Positions 46,481-57,206 of a stretch of 64,000 nt of DNA are shown here, piece after piece. A program made the position numbers and the translations under genes. The notes under the pieces were generated by a model that did not search any database, was not told the DNA's origin, and saw nothing but the letters and a program-made list of their open reading frames with translations. The first letter of the stretch is position 1, and every line of letters starts with the position of its first letter. Source of the DNA: Macrosoma leucophasiata (taxonomy: Eukaryota > Arthropoda > Insecta > Lepidoptera > Hedylidae); the NCBI GenBank assembly GCA_036365455.1, contig JAWQUS010000002.1:4092001-4156000 (forward strand), read 5' to 3'.

Positions 46481-46710
46481 CAGTTTTACTGGTGGTAGAG
46501 CTCCAGTGACGATAGCTATAGCTCTACCACCAGTAACCAGTTTTACTGGTGGTAGAGCTCCAGTAACGAGAGCTATAGCTCTACCACCAGTAACCAGTTT
46601 TACTGGTGGTAGAGCTCCATTGACGAGAGCTATAGCTCTACCACCAGTAACCAGTTTTACTGGTGGCTGGTGGTAGAGCTCCAGTGACAAGAGCTATAGC
46701 TCTACCACCA
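46464..46710. repeat. 57-bp palindromic tandem array, about 4.2 units
   Basis: Units are 46464-46520, 46521-46577, 46578-46634 and 46635-46698 (the last with a 7-bp duplication of GGTGGCT type), then a partial unit. Each unit is the S1 5' tip in both directions (GCTCTACCACCAGTAACCAG and ACTGGTGGTAGAGCTCC) plus AGCTATA. Confidence 0.95.
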
Positions 46711-46921
46711 CTGTCTAATGTTCAGCACTGTCGTGTTCCGATTAGACGGTAATTAGTTGAACCGTAATAACTATCACAGAGACATAAATTTATGTATCAG
46801 GAGAGGTAACGCATCTGCACTTACAACTTTAGTTTTTGTGCAGATGTCTATAGGCTGCAGTCATCACTTAACATCATTGTGAGCTGCATGATTGTTTACC
46901 ACCTTCCTTACATTAAAAAAA
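46711..46921 (+). mobile_element. S1 element, right arm of the inverted pair (variant)
   Basis: TAATGTTCAGCACTGTCGTGTTCCG through AACTATCACAGAGACATAA to TTCCTTACATTAAAAAA. It is the variant subfamily, facing away from the array. Confidence 0.75.
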
Positions 46922-47190
46922 TATCAAATAGGAATTTCTCGATAAGTTCCTCCAAGGTATACAGCATTTCTTCATAGTTTTGAACAAATGGGCCTACAAT
47001 TTCTCTTTTTCTACTAAAATACTCAAAAAACAAGTCTAAGTGCTTTCTCAAACATTGATTTTTGAATCTAACTTGACCAGTTCTTGTATGATTTTCAAAT
47101 TACCGCTTTTACTTAGCATCGGCTTTTACTGCCTCTTACCCAAGTCTAACTAATGTGTTGGTACTAAGTAATTGATGATACCACAAAATT

Positions 47191-47224
47191 AATTATACCA
47201 CATACCAAAGTATGTGGTATAATT
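47191..47224. repeat. Perfect palindrome, 15-bp arms, 4-bp spacer
   Basis: AATTATACCACATAC (47191-47205) and its inverse (47210-47224) flank CAAA. Confidence 0.95.
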
Positions 47225-47360
47225 TATTGATCTTTAGTGATGGGTATTGTAATGTCAATTGTATTTATTTGCTGTTCACCTTTCATATAATTTGTTGTAG
47301 CGAAATGTTTCTGTTTCTTAAACGAATAGCTCATTAGTTGTTTAGTTGCTATATTTATTA

Positions 47361-47547
47361 CTAGCAGTTGCCCACGGAATCGCCCGCGTGGATGTCGCTT
47401 AAAAAGTAGCCTGTGTTCTTTCTCAAAGTCAACTCTATCTCTGTACCGAATTTCATTAAAATCGGTTCAGTCGTTTGGACGTGAAAAGGTAACAGAGAGA
47501 CAGAAAGACAGACAGAGTTACTTACGCATTTATAATATTAGTAGGGA
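47361..47547 (-). mobile_element. Helitron-like element (family Hb)
   Basis: CTAG after A at 47361, CAGTTGCCCACGGAATCGCCCGCG stem, TTCATTAAAATCGGTTCAGTCG, and TAATATTAGTAGGGA at the far end. Confidence 0.72.
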
Positions 47548-47679
47548 AGTAGGGATGTTTATCATCGAGAATCATTTAGTATAATTATATTATTTTATAT
47601 TAAAATAAGAATCTTTGAAAACAGTTAAGGACATACACATTCAATAATAATTTCTTCGTAGGTATTAAATTAAACGTAA

Positions 47680-47935
47680 TGTTTTTGTGGAGGAACGGGT
47701 GGAAATGTTCCTCCGGCGAAAAGTGAGGATCCTCCAACCAGGCGAGGTGGTAGCGCCTGGCGGGCCGCGGCCCAACGATTGACGTTGGGAAGTTGTATAT
47801 ATGCCAACTCTTGAGAAATCTTCGCATGTGCGATGTAATTCGAATGCACGCCATCTACCGTACTAGACAAGTACTGTGAGGTTTTCATATGTGTTCCACT
47901 AGTTGGCGCCTTAATGTAGTGGACGCTACATTTTT
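47680..47935. repeat. GC-rich block, possible LTR remnant
   Basis: A 250-bp block opens TGTTTTTGTGGAGGAACGGG and closes GTGGACGCTACA. It contains TCCTCCGGCGAAAAGTGAGG, CGCCTGGCGGGCCGCGGCCC and a TATATATG box. TG...CA ends and GC content unlike the surroundings suggest a solo LTR. No second copy or primer-binding site is seen, so the call is tentative. Confidence 0.3.
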
Positions 47936-50029
47936 ATAGATTTGACTCGAATTTATTTGAAAATACGATAAATAAATGTACACAAATAAAACCAAAAAAT
48001 TACAATTGAGAATTGTAATCTTAAACTTTACCATAATACCGCACTTTTATTGTGTTATTCCAATATGGGAGATAGGTACGGATACGGGAAAGGGTAAATG
48101 ATTTATTGAATCGTTGTCAAACGTGTTTTCAGATTTTAGCCGTGAGAGGTTCGTGTTTGTTCTCGCGTTAGCCGTGGCTTGGCTAATGGTGGCGGCATTG
48201 CTTGTTCTTTAGGTGGCTTCAAAAATACACGCACTACGGTAAGAAAGCCGCGCCGCTTTTCGAATCGACTAGTTGTATGAATAGATACTATTTAGATTTA
48301 AATTAATTGTTTCTAAATCGATCGATTCTACGAATTAATTGGAAGTTAAATTTGTATACTTTATCTGCATTACTTAATTAAGTTGTACTTTTTTTTTTTT
48401 AATTTATTTCAGAAAACAAACAGTTGATTTTACAATATAAAAAAAAATTATAAACTAACAACCATTTACACGTTTCCGCATTTAGACAGTTGCTAAGTTG
48501 TTCTTTTTTCTCGATTATAATTGTAGCATTCTGATACTGACTCTTCTTTTGTTTTGTTTGGCAATAAAAAAAATGTTAAGGAATAATATTCTGGTAATAA
48601 TTTATCTGAAAATACAAAAAAAAAACACTTCTAACACAATTCAAGTCATAACAAGTGAATAAAACTGAGACGCCACGAATTCTTAACAGTCAATGTCTGT
48701 CTCTCTGTCTGTCTATCTGTTATTTATTGTCCATCCCACTTAATATATGGATAAAGTACACATTCGAAATACATAATTCGAACAGGTTCATAAAATATGG
48801 CACATAAAATAACTCGGTTAACAAACCGTCCGTTTCACAAGCAACAGTGCGTTAATATTTAAAGATACACGTTATCGCTTGTGCCAACTGAGTAATAACA
48901 CTCAGGCGGGTTACGTGGATACCTTTTTTTTGACCACCAACGAGTGTGTGCTTTCGTGATGGGATCTCCAATACGGACGCTAAAACTTCTAATAACTGTT
49001 TATTTAATATTTGTCTGTGTATAGTAAAGCTGCATTCATAATAGCTGCAGACATCATTTGGGTTCGGTATCGATCTAGTCATCTATCAACCCCTTACATT
49101 TGTTTAACATTTTCAATGTACAGAATTTACACTTCTACAGTTATATGTATAGATAAGTACGTAGGTTTAAGGATATGTAATTCATAGATAACGTTTAATA
49201 GAATGCATATACCTAGACATGGAGAGTTAATCTGTGTAAGGAAAAAAACTTATTTTTATACCCACCAAAACGTTCTATTTACAAATTACCCGCAACATCC
49301 GAAGGTACGAATAACAAAGAAATCACTCAGGGAAGTTAATTAACTCTATTTGCCGTATACGCCAATTTATATCTGCATCCGAGTTACAAATCCTCATAAG
49401 ACGAAAGTAATTAGCTGGTTGTGAGCACGCGAAGTGTAAATGCTATTAAAGCCGACGGTGGAAGGTGTTTGTCAGCGATGCCTACATTTATAGCGGAATC
49501 TGTGCAAAATTGCGAATTTGTACAAATGTTTGCTCAATTCGTGCAGTTTTTTCATAAAGCTTCTGTAGTAGCTGAGTAATGTGGACGCTCTTTTCGATTA
49601 CCTGTTCTAGATTTAAGGTCGTATTAAAAAGAACTCCTACTGAGTTTTCGGTAGCGCAGTTCTTCTCAGTAGTGACTGCAGTTGGGATCTTTCGTTTTCT
49701 TCATATTATTATCTAGTTCAAAAATAGGAAGGCATTTAAATTTTATTTTATGATATCCTAATTAGGTTTTCCATTCCAATTTTGATTTAGATACTATTAA
49801 TATCTGTTTTTACTTTCACTGCATGCAATAGTTATTCACTCAAGGCAATTTGTAATTTCAAGACGTTTTGAAAGTATCTGTAAAGATCTATTCGAAATAA
49901 AAAAATCTTTCTTCTTTGCGACGCATTGGTATAAAATGTAATTCGATTGTTATAGATCTTGTTAAATTTTTCATCGATCGTTAATTCTATTTAGTTTTGA
50001 TTGAATATTTCATTATTTTTATGTAATGA
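47936..50029. other. Unique sequence
   Basis: Nothing recognised beyond a short match at about 49661-49682 to the retroelement segment at 30635. Confidence 0.4.
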
Positions 50030-50191
50030 CTAGCTATTGCCCGCGGCATCGCCCGCGTTGTAATTTTTCCTGAATTTTCTTTGCTATAAACCTCACGGAG
50101 CCCGAAACCTTTCCAACGAATGGAAATCGGTTCGTGCGTTCTGGAGTTATAGCGTCAGGAAGGAAAACCCGACTTATTTTTATATTATAGA
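50030..50191 (-). mobile_element. Helitron-like element (family Hd)
   Basis: CTAGCTATTGCCCGCGGCATCGCCCGCG to TTATATTATAGA, with A before and T after. It is nearly identical to 8806-8977 except for a 10-bp gap. Confidence 0.75.
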
Positions 50192-51354
50192 TGGTGTCAA
50201 ACCACCATACTCATATGTACTGTACCTATCTCATCATATTAATTACTCGTTAATGATAGAATTAGGTACAAAAAAACAATGGTAAATAATCACTATTGTA
50301 ATTTCCCTGCTTTTCAGTAAGTAAAAAATTACAAAATTAATTTGTCGACTTGATTAACTGTGACAGCGAAAATTAACTAACATCGACAAAAAAATGTTCA
50401 AACATTTTTAGTAGGCACTAATATTTTATTGCTAGCAATTTCAACAAACAATGAAACATTACATAAAATGGTTTGCTTGAAGAAAAACAAAGAACACAGT
50501 TGCCAATTGCCAAACCGAATTAGTCTCTGGCAAAGTTATCGCCGGTAATAGATTAATCGAATTGTTATTAGTTTCGACTTCGCGAACGAAGTCCCGAAGG
50601 AAATCTGACCATGAATTTATTTATTAGTATGGAACTTGTAACACATTTTTCTGAAATTGACAGCTTGTGAATAGTTCGCGTTCGTGGGAACATATTATGA
50701 GTTAATAAAAACGTGCTAGTTATTTAGGTTTTGTGCCTTTAATTAAATAAAAATGGAATAAATGTACTGGGGGCCGACCACCTAAGCCCTAATGCTGTTT
50801 GGCTTTCGATTATGACATGATCTTGTCAGTTTCGTACCGCCTAACTCTTTCCTGGAAGTGTTTTCGTCCGCAGATTTACGAAATCAATGGAGGTAGCTAA
50901 ATAAAACTTTTCAAACTACCGTCAGACTAATGTCACCTTAGTCTGCCCGGGACCATGCAAAGGTTTATTTGCGGATTTAATTAATTGATTTATGTACCAT
51001 ATATTTTCAATCATTCAAACGTGATGCTGGCAGTTATAAATACTGGCGGTTGCCAATAAAAAAAAAATATTTATGTAACTTTAATGTACAAAATAAATAA
51101 GGCGGCTTATGCAACTAAAGGCATTTTCTACTAGTTAATATTTGGGTAGAATGGAAATCAATTTCCATTTGGTTGGTGTTGTAGGTTAAAAGCGAAATAA
51201 GCCATTACCAAGTTCGGATATCGTTATTCTATCCCAACTAGCTCGCCAACAAATCGGTACACAATTGACAAAGAAATTGTTGAACATTAATAAAAAAGTA
51301 TGTATCTATACCACGGTTAACGATAAATTGTTTAAAACTTTCACTATTTGTATT
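50192..51354. other. Unique sequence
   Basis: Nothing recognised. Confidence 0.35.
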
Positions 51355-51477
51355 CATATTTTTATATTGTAAACGGGACTTAACCGCGTTCTATTTTAAT
51401 CGAAGCATTTACCTCGCCACTCAATACTTCGATTTAAATAGTACGCGATTAAGTCCCGTTTACAATATAAAAATATG
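51355..51477. mobile_element. Near-perfect palindromic MITE (family M4)
   Basis: Outer arms 51355-51383 and 51449-51477 are exact 29-bp inverses (including TTGTAAACGGGACTTAA). Inner arms continue with few mismatches (TCTATTTTAATCGAAG against CTTCGATTTAAATAG), leaving a loop of about 12 bases around CCTCGCC. Confidence 0.8.
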
Positions 51478-52131
51478 TATACCACATACGAACATAATAG
51501 GAAAAAGTTTTTTTTTATTTACTTATTGACGATTCATAACCTCCAATATTTATGTCAGAAACTCAACCCCATAAATGCTAGGCGTATTAGTAACGCCTTG
51601 TTTGTTCCCGATTAATTACAAAGATTCTAGCGTTTGCACAATCACACTAACATTGGAATAGTTATTTACTGTATCCAATTAATAATGCAATTAACGTTAC
51701 GTCTGTGGAGTGTTTCATGAGAGAAATGTAATGAAAAACGACTCCACACGTAACGTTTGTAATTGCTAAGGTGTTTTCTTGACTACAATTCATTGATCGT
51801 AATAATTATAAATTGGTTTCTGTTTATTTACACTCTGTTTTTTTAAGGGAATTTCTATATAAGAAACGTGTTCGTACATTTTAGTTTTATGTCTATTCAA
51901 AAGTTGCGTTAGATGTATCTCTTACCGTGTGTTTGCATTGATGAAACATTGACATAAAAACATGTTAAAATGATAGGTTTGACAGCAGTGCGAACGCTAG
52001 AACCAACAAGACATGCATCGCAATACATAGGTACTTTATTCTGCTTTATGCGACGAGATACGAAACATCATCATGTTTCATGTTTTTATTGCAAACTTGG
52101 GGTTAGCATATTTAGTAAATAAGGTTTAATG
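51478..52131. other. Unique sequence
   Basis: Nothing recognised. Confidence 0.35.
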
Positions 52132-52371
52132 CATAGAGCAACACGGGCCACCGGCCGCGGCCGACTGGAGGGGAGTAGCCATAGCGTTTATTACCGATGC
52201 AAAACAGTCTGTCTGTCTCACACATTTCCTCCCGCAAAAAATTGCGGGAGGAAATGTGTGTGACATACACGCACACTACAAAAATCGTCTATTTCTACGA
52301 AACTCACACCTTGACTTTAACAAAGTACAGAAACAATTTCACGCACACTTTTAAACATCTAGGCGACAGGT
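52132..52371 (+). mobile_element. hAT-like MITE (family M1), truncated
   Basis: CATAGAGCAACACGGGCCACCGGC through CGTTTATTACCGATGCAAAAC to ATCTAGGCGACAGG. The right end is replaced by an S1 element. Confidence 0.78.
52219..52260. repeat. Perfect hairpin inside the MITE, 19-bp arms, 4-bp loop
   Basis: Arms 52219-52237 and 52242-52260 pair exactly around AAAA. The sister MITEs at 4633 and 55333 have only one arm. Confidence 0.95.
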
Positions 52372-52633
52372 TGCAAGCAAGCAGTTCACATTGATGTTAA
52401 TGATGACTGCAGCCTATAGACACACACACAAAGACCAGAGGTCAAAATGCAGACGTTACCACTTCTGAAGCCTAAGGTGTTATGCCTCGGTGCCGGTAAT
52501 TACCGGGCCGTATATTACCACCTGACCGGAACACGATAGTGCTGAACATTACCATTTAGCGGCAAGTATATTAGGTAATGCGGTGGTGCCTACGCCCGCC
52601 AGCTAGTGTGTCACTGGAGTTCTACCACCAGTA
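52372..52633 (-). mobile_element. S1 element truncating the MITE
   Basis: TGCAAGCAAGCAGTTCACATTGATG to TTCTACCACCAGTAAA. The poly-A end is missing, so the junction may be a deletion rather than a clean insertion. Confidence 0.75.
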
Positions 52634-53107
52634 AATTTGTGCATCATTCTCAAAATTAATTGAAATTTAAGAAGTAAACAATATTTATAAATACGCGATT
52701 TAAAATCTTAATATTTTTTTTACTTTTTATCAGTATGTTTGTGCGTACTTTATACGGGCTTCAAACAAAACGTATTCGATATAAAGTACCAATATGTAAA
52801 TTTGAGTGCGGAATGTATTCGACAATCGCGCCTTACTTACTCGGAATTGCAATTTTATGGGTCATAAAGACCTTGGGTGCTACAACTTACCTTTGAGGGT
52901 TAGTATCGAGGTGGTTAAAAGGAAAGTGTGAGAAAATATGTTATGTTGAATTTTGTCGATTCGTTTATTTATTCGATTCGATAATTTGAAAATTAGGTAA
53001 TGTTTTAGTTCACCTTCAATTATGTGAATTAAATTTTTCGCAGGTTTTCGCGAGCTTCATGCATTGTAGAAATCGTATTTGCAAATTTTCTCGCGTATAA
53101 ACGCGCA

Positions 53108-53430
53108 TGGCCCCGCGGCTGGTGTAGATCGTAAGCGATCTACTCGGTTAAGCATTACGGGCGCGGTCGGGTGTGCGATGGGTGACCGCTAGTGGAAAAT
53201 TAAAATGCGGGTTTCCATGCTTCGGAGGGCACGTTAAGCCATCGGTTCCGGTTGCTGTCGATAGATAGCAATCGTTAAATCTTGTCGAAGGTTTGAAAAC
53301 ATACGACAGTGGGTTAGCCACTAACCCTATCTACACCAATCTGCATTGGAGCAGCGTGGTGGAGTAAGCGCCAGGCCTCCCCCTAAAAAGGGGAGAGACT
53401 CGTGCCCAGCAGTGGGACGTATAATGGGTT
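53108..53430 (+). mobile_element. 5S-rRNA-derived SINE (family S5)
   Basis: The segment GATCTACTCGGTTAAGCATTACGGGCGCGG then GATGGGTGACCGCTAGTGGAAAA (about 53137-53199) aligns with the promoter-bearing middle of animal 5S rRNA (TTAAGCA, GGGCGCGGT, GATGGGNGACCGCTNGGGAA). It continues with TTCGGAGGGCACGTTAAGCC and a tail CGTGCCCAGCAGTGGGACGTATAATGGG, which resembles an RTE-type LINE 3' end. This is the expected layout of a 5S-derived SINE and not a 5S gene. Confidence 0.72.
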
Positions 53431-53577
53431 GCCATTATTATAAAGGCCTTCGGTGCCACAACAACGGAAATTGTGAGAAAATATGTAATGTTGAATTTTG
53501 TCGATTCGTTTGTTTTTGAGTCGATGATATTTCGACACCTATTTGTAAGGTGTAGCAGACGGCAGATTTATTTACCA

Positions 53578-53771
53578 GTAGCTGTGCCCGCGACTTCGTC
53601 CGCGTGAAAATGTATGACTGTTCAGTATATAGCCGGACGAAGTCGTTCTATATAAAAGTTAGATTAGTTAGTTGGTTAGCTAGTATAAAAGTAGCTTAGA
53701 AGTTACTTCTTATTACATAAGCTATCTGCCAGTGAAGTCCCGTCAAAATCGGTCCAGCCGTTCCCGAGATA
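53578..53771 (-). mobile_element. Helitron-like element (family Ha), 5' part missing
   Basis: GTAGCTGTGCCCGCGACTTCGTCCGCGTG, then AGCCGGACGAAGTCG and AGCTATCTGCCAGTGAAG to CGTTCCCGAGATAG. It stops before the TCTATAC end. Confidence 0.7.
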
Positions 53772-53807
53772 GAATAGGTTAGTTTAATTCGCAAACTTAC
53801 TCGTAAC

Positions 53808-53934
53808 TTAGGTCTCAGGGGTGGCAATAACTGCCTTTTGACATCTGTTTTTCTTCAGATGTCCATAAGCTACAGTCATAACTTAACATCTGTGTGTATT
53901 GCATGCTTGTTTGCTACCTTCATAACATAAAGAA
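53808..53934 (+). mobile_element. S1 element, diverged 3' half
   Basis: GTCTCAGGGGTGGCAATAACTGCC to CTTGTTTGCTACCTTCATAACATAAAGAA. Confidence 0.65.
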
Positions 53935-54366
53935 TACTTAATGGCAGTACCTACTTCCTGGATCAAAAATAGTTATTATTCGTTATCTTAATTCGATCGC
54001 AAATTTATAAACACTATCAGATAGCAATTTGTTAAGCTCAAAATATGAAATAATGATTTTAATTGCCATCGCCGTCAAAGGCCCGTGATTATTTTAATTA
54101 ATACCATATCCAATGGTTTCATAATTACTGGCAAAGACATAAAAATCACTAGCCATAGAATTTTGGAAATGATTACCTATTATACAACACCAATTTCTCT
54201 TACTAATAGGTATTACAAGGTACCTAAGAACCAAAGCAAAAGACCTGAGGGTGTATTATGTAAAAACACGGCCAAAAACGAGTTGGACTCTCCATGGTCC
54301 TCGAGGATTCCGTAGTAGCAAGTAATATTATCGAGTTTCCTTTGTAGTATTTGAAAATATATTACA

Positions 54367-54701
54367 CTAGCGGACCCGACAGACTTTGTCCTGTCAAAAA
54401 GATTTGTTGACTCTTTGACGTTAGAAACACACCTACATTGCTGAGACAAACGTGTGTGCTTGTAATTTAATATGAACGTTATGTAATAGCAATAAAGTTC
54501 AAATTGAGTCTACGTTTTAGTTAGACAACGTTTGTATGGCAAAAAGAAAAGGTTTGATTTTAGGGTTTTTTCGGCAATTATTCAAATTTCTCACCTTTTA
54601 AACGTTCCCTGGACTTTCAAAAATCATTCAAAACCAAAATTAACCAAATCGGTCCATCCGTTCTCGAGTTTTAGCGAAACTAACGAACAGCAATTGATTT
54701 T
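54367..54701 (-). mobile_element. Helitron-like element (family Hc), interrupted at its far end
   Basis: CTAGCGGACCCGACAGACTTTGTCC to AACGAACAGCAATTGATTTT. The end that should follow is replaced by the S1 element at 54702. It is longer than 35410-35634 because of extra sequence at 54410-54530. Confidence 0.6.
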
Positions 54702-54876
54702 GTACGGCCCTGTAATTTCCGGCACAGAGGCATAAGACCTTAGGCCTCAGGAGTGGTAACGCATCTGCATTTTGACCTTGGTCTTTGTGTGGGTGTCTAT
54801 AGGCTGCAGTCATCACTTAACATCAATGTGAACTGCATGCTTGTTTACCACTTCCATAACATTAAAAAAAAAAAAA
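54702..54876 (+). mobile_element. S1 element, 5'-truncated
   Basis: TACGGCCCTGTAATTTCCGGCACAGAGG to TTCCATAACATTAAAAAAAAAAAAA. It is inserted at the end of the Hc element. Confidence 0.85.
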
Positions 54877-55332
54877 TTAAATAGATTAGAGAATGCCCTG
54901 GCATATGTACAATGTGCATAAAAGAATAAATTAAAAATAAGATTCCGACGTATTGATAACCTCCTCCTTTTTTCGAAGTCGGTTAATAAATAAATACATT
55001 TGAATAAACTATTAAGATACTATAATATACAAATAAATAAAATTAGAGTATCTTTTAAAAATTCAGTTCCAAAAATATTGCCTATATTTATGTGGCTCTC
55101 TATCAAAATTATTTTTAAAAAGCTTTTTGTTTTAAATTTTGAAACTTTGATGGAAAGTCCAGTAACTTGTGTCTCAAAGGAAGTCTTAAAATGAGAATCG
55201 ATTTTATTTAAAGAAAACCGATCGCTGAACTTACTTTATAAGTTTTAACTTCGCTTTGTCTCGGTGATACTTTAAACATAAGTTTAGTTGTGGTTATTTT
55301 TTATGAGAATACTAGTGCGGTATATACCTAGT
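54877..55332. other. Unique AT-rich sequence
   Basis: Nothing recognised. Confidence 0.35.
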
Positions 55333-55593
55333 CATAGAGCAACACCGGTAGTAAAGTACAAGCCCAAATAGGCCTATACCTGTCGCCTAGATGATTAAAT
55401 GTGTGCGTGAAATTGTTTCTGTATTTTGTTAAGGTCAAGGTGTGAGTTTCGTAGTAATAGACGATTTTTATAGTGTGCGTGTGTGTCGCATGCATTTCCC
55501 CCCACAAAAATGACAGACTGTTTTGCATCGGTAATAAACGCTATGGCTACTCCCCTCCAGTCCGCCGCGGCCGGTGGCCCGCGTTGCTCTATG
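55333..55593 (-). mobile_element. hAT-like MITE (family M1), near complete
   Basis: CATAGAGCAACACCGGTAGTAAAG to GGCCCGCGTTGCTCTATG, 261 bp, both termini present. The flanking 8 bases (TACCTAGT, ATATAAAG) do not match, so no target duplication is retained. Confidence 0.8.
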
Positions 55594-56013
55594 ATATAAA
55601 GAACGCTGGCGGTCAAGCTGCGCGTCATGTGTTTTTATTTAATTTTATTTTATTCTATGTAATATAGTTTTCAATCTGCCTACCAATACACGAAACCGCA
55701 AGCGAAAGATCAAAAATAAACCAATAGGGCTAGTACTTTCGTGCGCGAGTGTACCGATGCGCGAACACATCCCTTCTACTTTCTTCCAGCGTTCTTTTTA
55801 CCTAGTACGTAATGAAATGGAGGAATTCGTAATGAATATTTAGGTAATTGATTCTTTCCTTAAACTACTATAATACAATGTAATTGTTTTGTTTCTTTTT
55901 AGTATAATATGTTTTTTTTTTAAATATATTTTTGCAATATTATTATTGTAATATTACATTAACTTGAACTAGTACACCCCTTTTACTTTTTTCATTTCCG
56001 CAGTTTCCTAAAC

Positions 56014-56133
56014 CCAAAGGTAGTCTGGAAGAGATTGCAGTTTTGTGATAAGACCGCCTTTTGTATAGTGTATCTCTTTTATCTTTGTATCTTGTATGTT
56101 TTGGTGTACAATAAAGTATTAAATAAATAAACA
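56014..56133 (+). mobile_element. LINE 3' UTR fragment
   Basis: GTCTGGAAGAGATTGCAG, TAAGACCGCCTTTTGTAT and TTGTATGTTTTGGTGTACAATAAAGTATTAAATAAATAAAC have the wording of a common lepidopteran non-LTR retrotransposon 3' end, with AATAAA signals. Only the UTR was inserted. Confidence 0.6.
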
Positions 56134-56167
56134 TTTTTGATTATTATTAGTGGTTATTCACTCTAGG

Positions 56168-56268
56168 TTTTAACAGTCGTTAAACCTTGTCGGAAGCCTT
56201 ACGGGCGGTTTGAAAACATCCGACAGCGGGTTGGCCAGTAATCTCCACCAACCCGCAATGTAGTTTAA
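56168..56268 (+). repeat. Fragment of the 5S-derived SINE body
   Basis: GTCGTTAAACCTTGTCGGAAG, GGTTTGAAAACATCCGACAGCGGGTTGGCC and CTCCACCAACCCGC match 53272-53345 of the S5 element. The 5S-like head is absent. Confidence 0.55.
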
Positions 56269-56548
56269 AACAAATGAGTATGTAAAAGTGCTCTCCAGGA
56301 GCCTAATTATATGAAATATAGGTATGAAAAAACTGAATGAAAATTTATTATTGCTGATGTAGATATCTGTACGTTTGAAGGATGAAGACCGCTGTCTGAT
56401 ATTCTAAGGAGACAATATTTTGAGTCTCGTACCTTACAAGAAAAAAATATATCTAAAGGTTACAGGAATAACTACGAGTATTAAAAGCCTGTAGTAGGTA
56501 GGTACTTGAAGAATCTCAATGAGGATGTTGATTCGGTACCGACATCCC

Positions 56549-56670
56549 CAATAAGCGCGTCCACACAGAGCGAGCTGCCTCGCGCGGCATATGCCTCGCT
56601 CTGTGTGGATGTGCCTCGGTTAGCGCGCGCGACCGAGCGCCCGAGCCATCTAGTGTGGACGCGGCTATTG
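56549..56670. mobile_element. GC-rich palindromic MITE (family M5)
   Basis: The ends CAATAAGCGCGTCCACAC and GTGTGGACGCGGCTATTG are inverted repeats (one indel or so). An inner exact pair CCACACAGAGCGAG (56561-56574) and its inverse (56595-56608) is also present. The frames through it are palindrome artefacts. Confidence 0.7.
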
Positions 56671-57115
56671 AGATATTTTTATCTGTAATCTGTATTAGTG
56701 ACTTTATGCTAATGAAGTTACAATTTTTTTTCATATTTTTACAAACACCTTAACTCAGTGTAATAAAGTATATTTCAGATCAAAAACTAAATAATATGTT
56801 GTCATCGTGTTTCGCCAAGTGAAACGGAACTGACATCTACTATGAACCAACAAAAGCCGCAAATCGGCTCGAACCAAGACGACCCTTGGACCTTATACAC
56901 GTACCCATAGACTAAGATTACGAAGGGATGACCGTTATATTTAGGGCTGTACCAAATTGTAGAAAGATTTTTCATGACAATGGTAAACATGTTTCTTTGT
57001 TTTTAAGTTTTGTTATATTTTAATTAATCCTCGACGGTACGATAGGAGTTATTTAAATTATGAAGGTACTCATCATACCATTCGTTACACGGCCTACTAT
57101 ATTCTCCATGCTACC

Positions 57116-57206
57116 AATGGTCGACTGGTAGAGAATGCTTGAAGCATTCAGTCCGCCATTTGTTGTTCATTATTTTGTAACAATAAAGAATAAATAAATA
57201 AACAAA
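57116..57206 (+). mobile_element. LINE 3' UTR fragment
   Basis: ATGGTCGACTGGTAGAGAATGC, AAGCATTCAGTCCGCCATTTG and TTGTAACAATAAAGAATAAATAAATAAAC have the same plan as 56014-56133 (PuGAGA, CCGCC, AATAAA, AAATAAATAA), a second such 3' end. Confidence 0.55.

Noticed and set aside
46397..46690. Open frames on both strands with repeated PPVKLVTGGRAIA / PPVTSFTGGRAP peptides
   Set aside because: They are translations of the palindromic 57-bp array; both strands stay open because the unit is self-inverse and 57 is divisible by 3. No start context, promoter or splice signals.
46464..46710. CRISPR-like regular array
   Set aside because: Units are contiguous with no variable spacers, are palindromic, and derive from S1 ends; the genome is animal.
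48211..48241. Tiny exon between TTGTTCTTTAG and GGTAAGAAAG
   Set aside because: The splice-like signals are short and common; no coding frame or second support.
53137..53199. A 5S rRNA gene
   Set aside because: Only the middle, promoter-bearing part resembles 5S; the rest is a SINE body.
56506..56734. Overlapping frames on both strands
   Set aside because: They run through the GC-rich palindrome M5, which keeps both strands open by symmetry.
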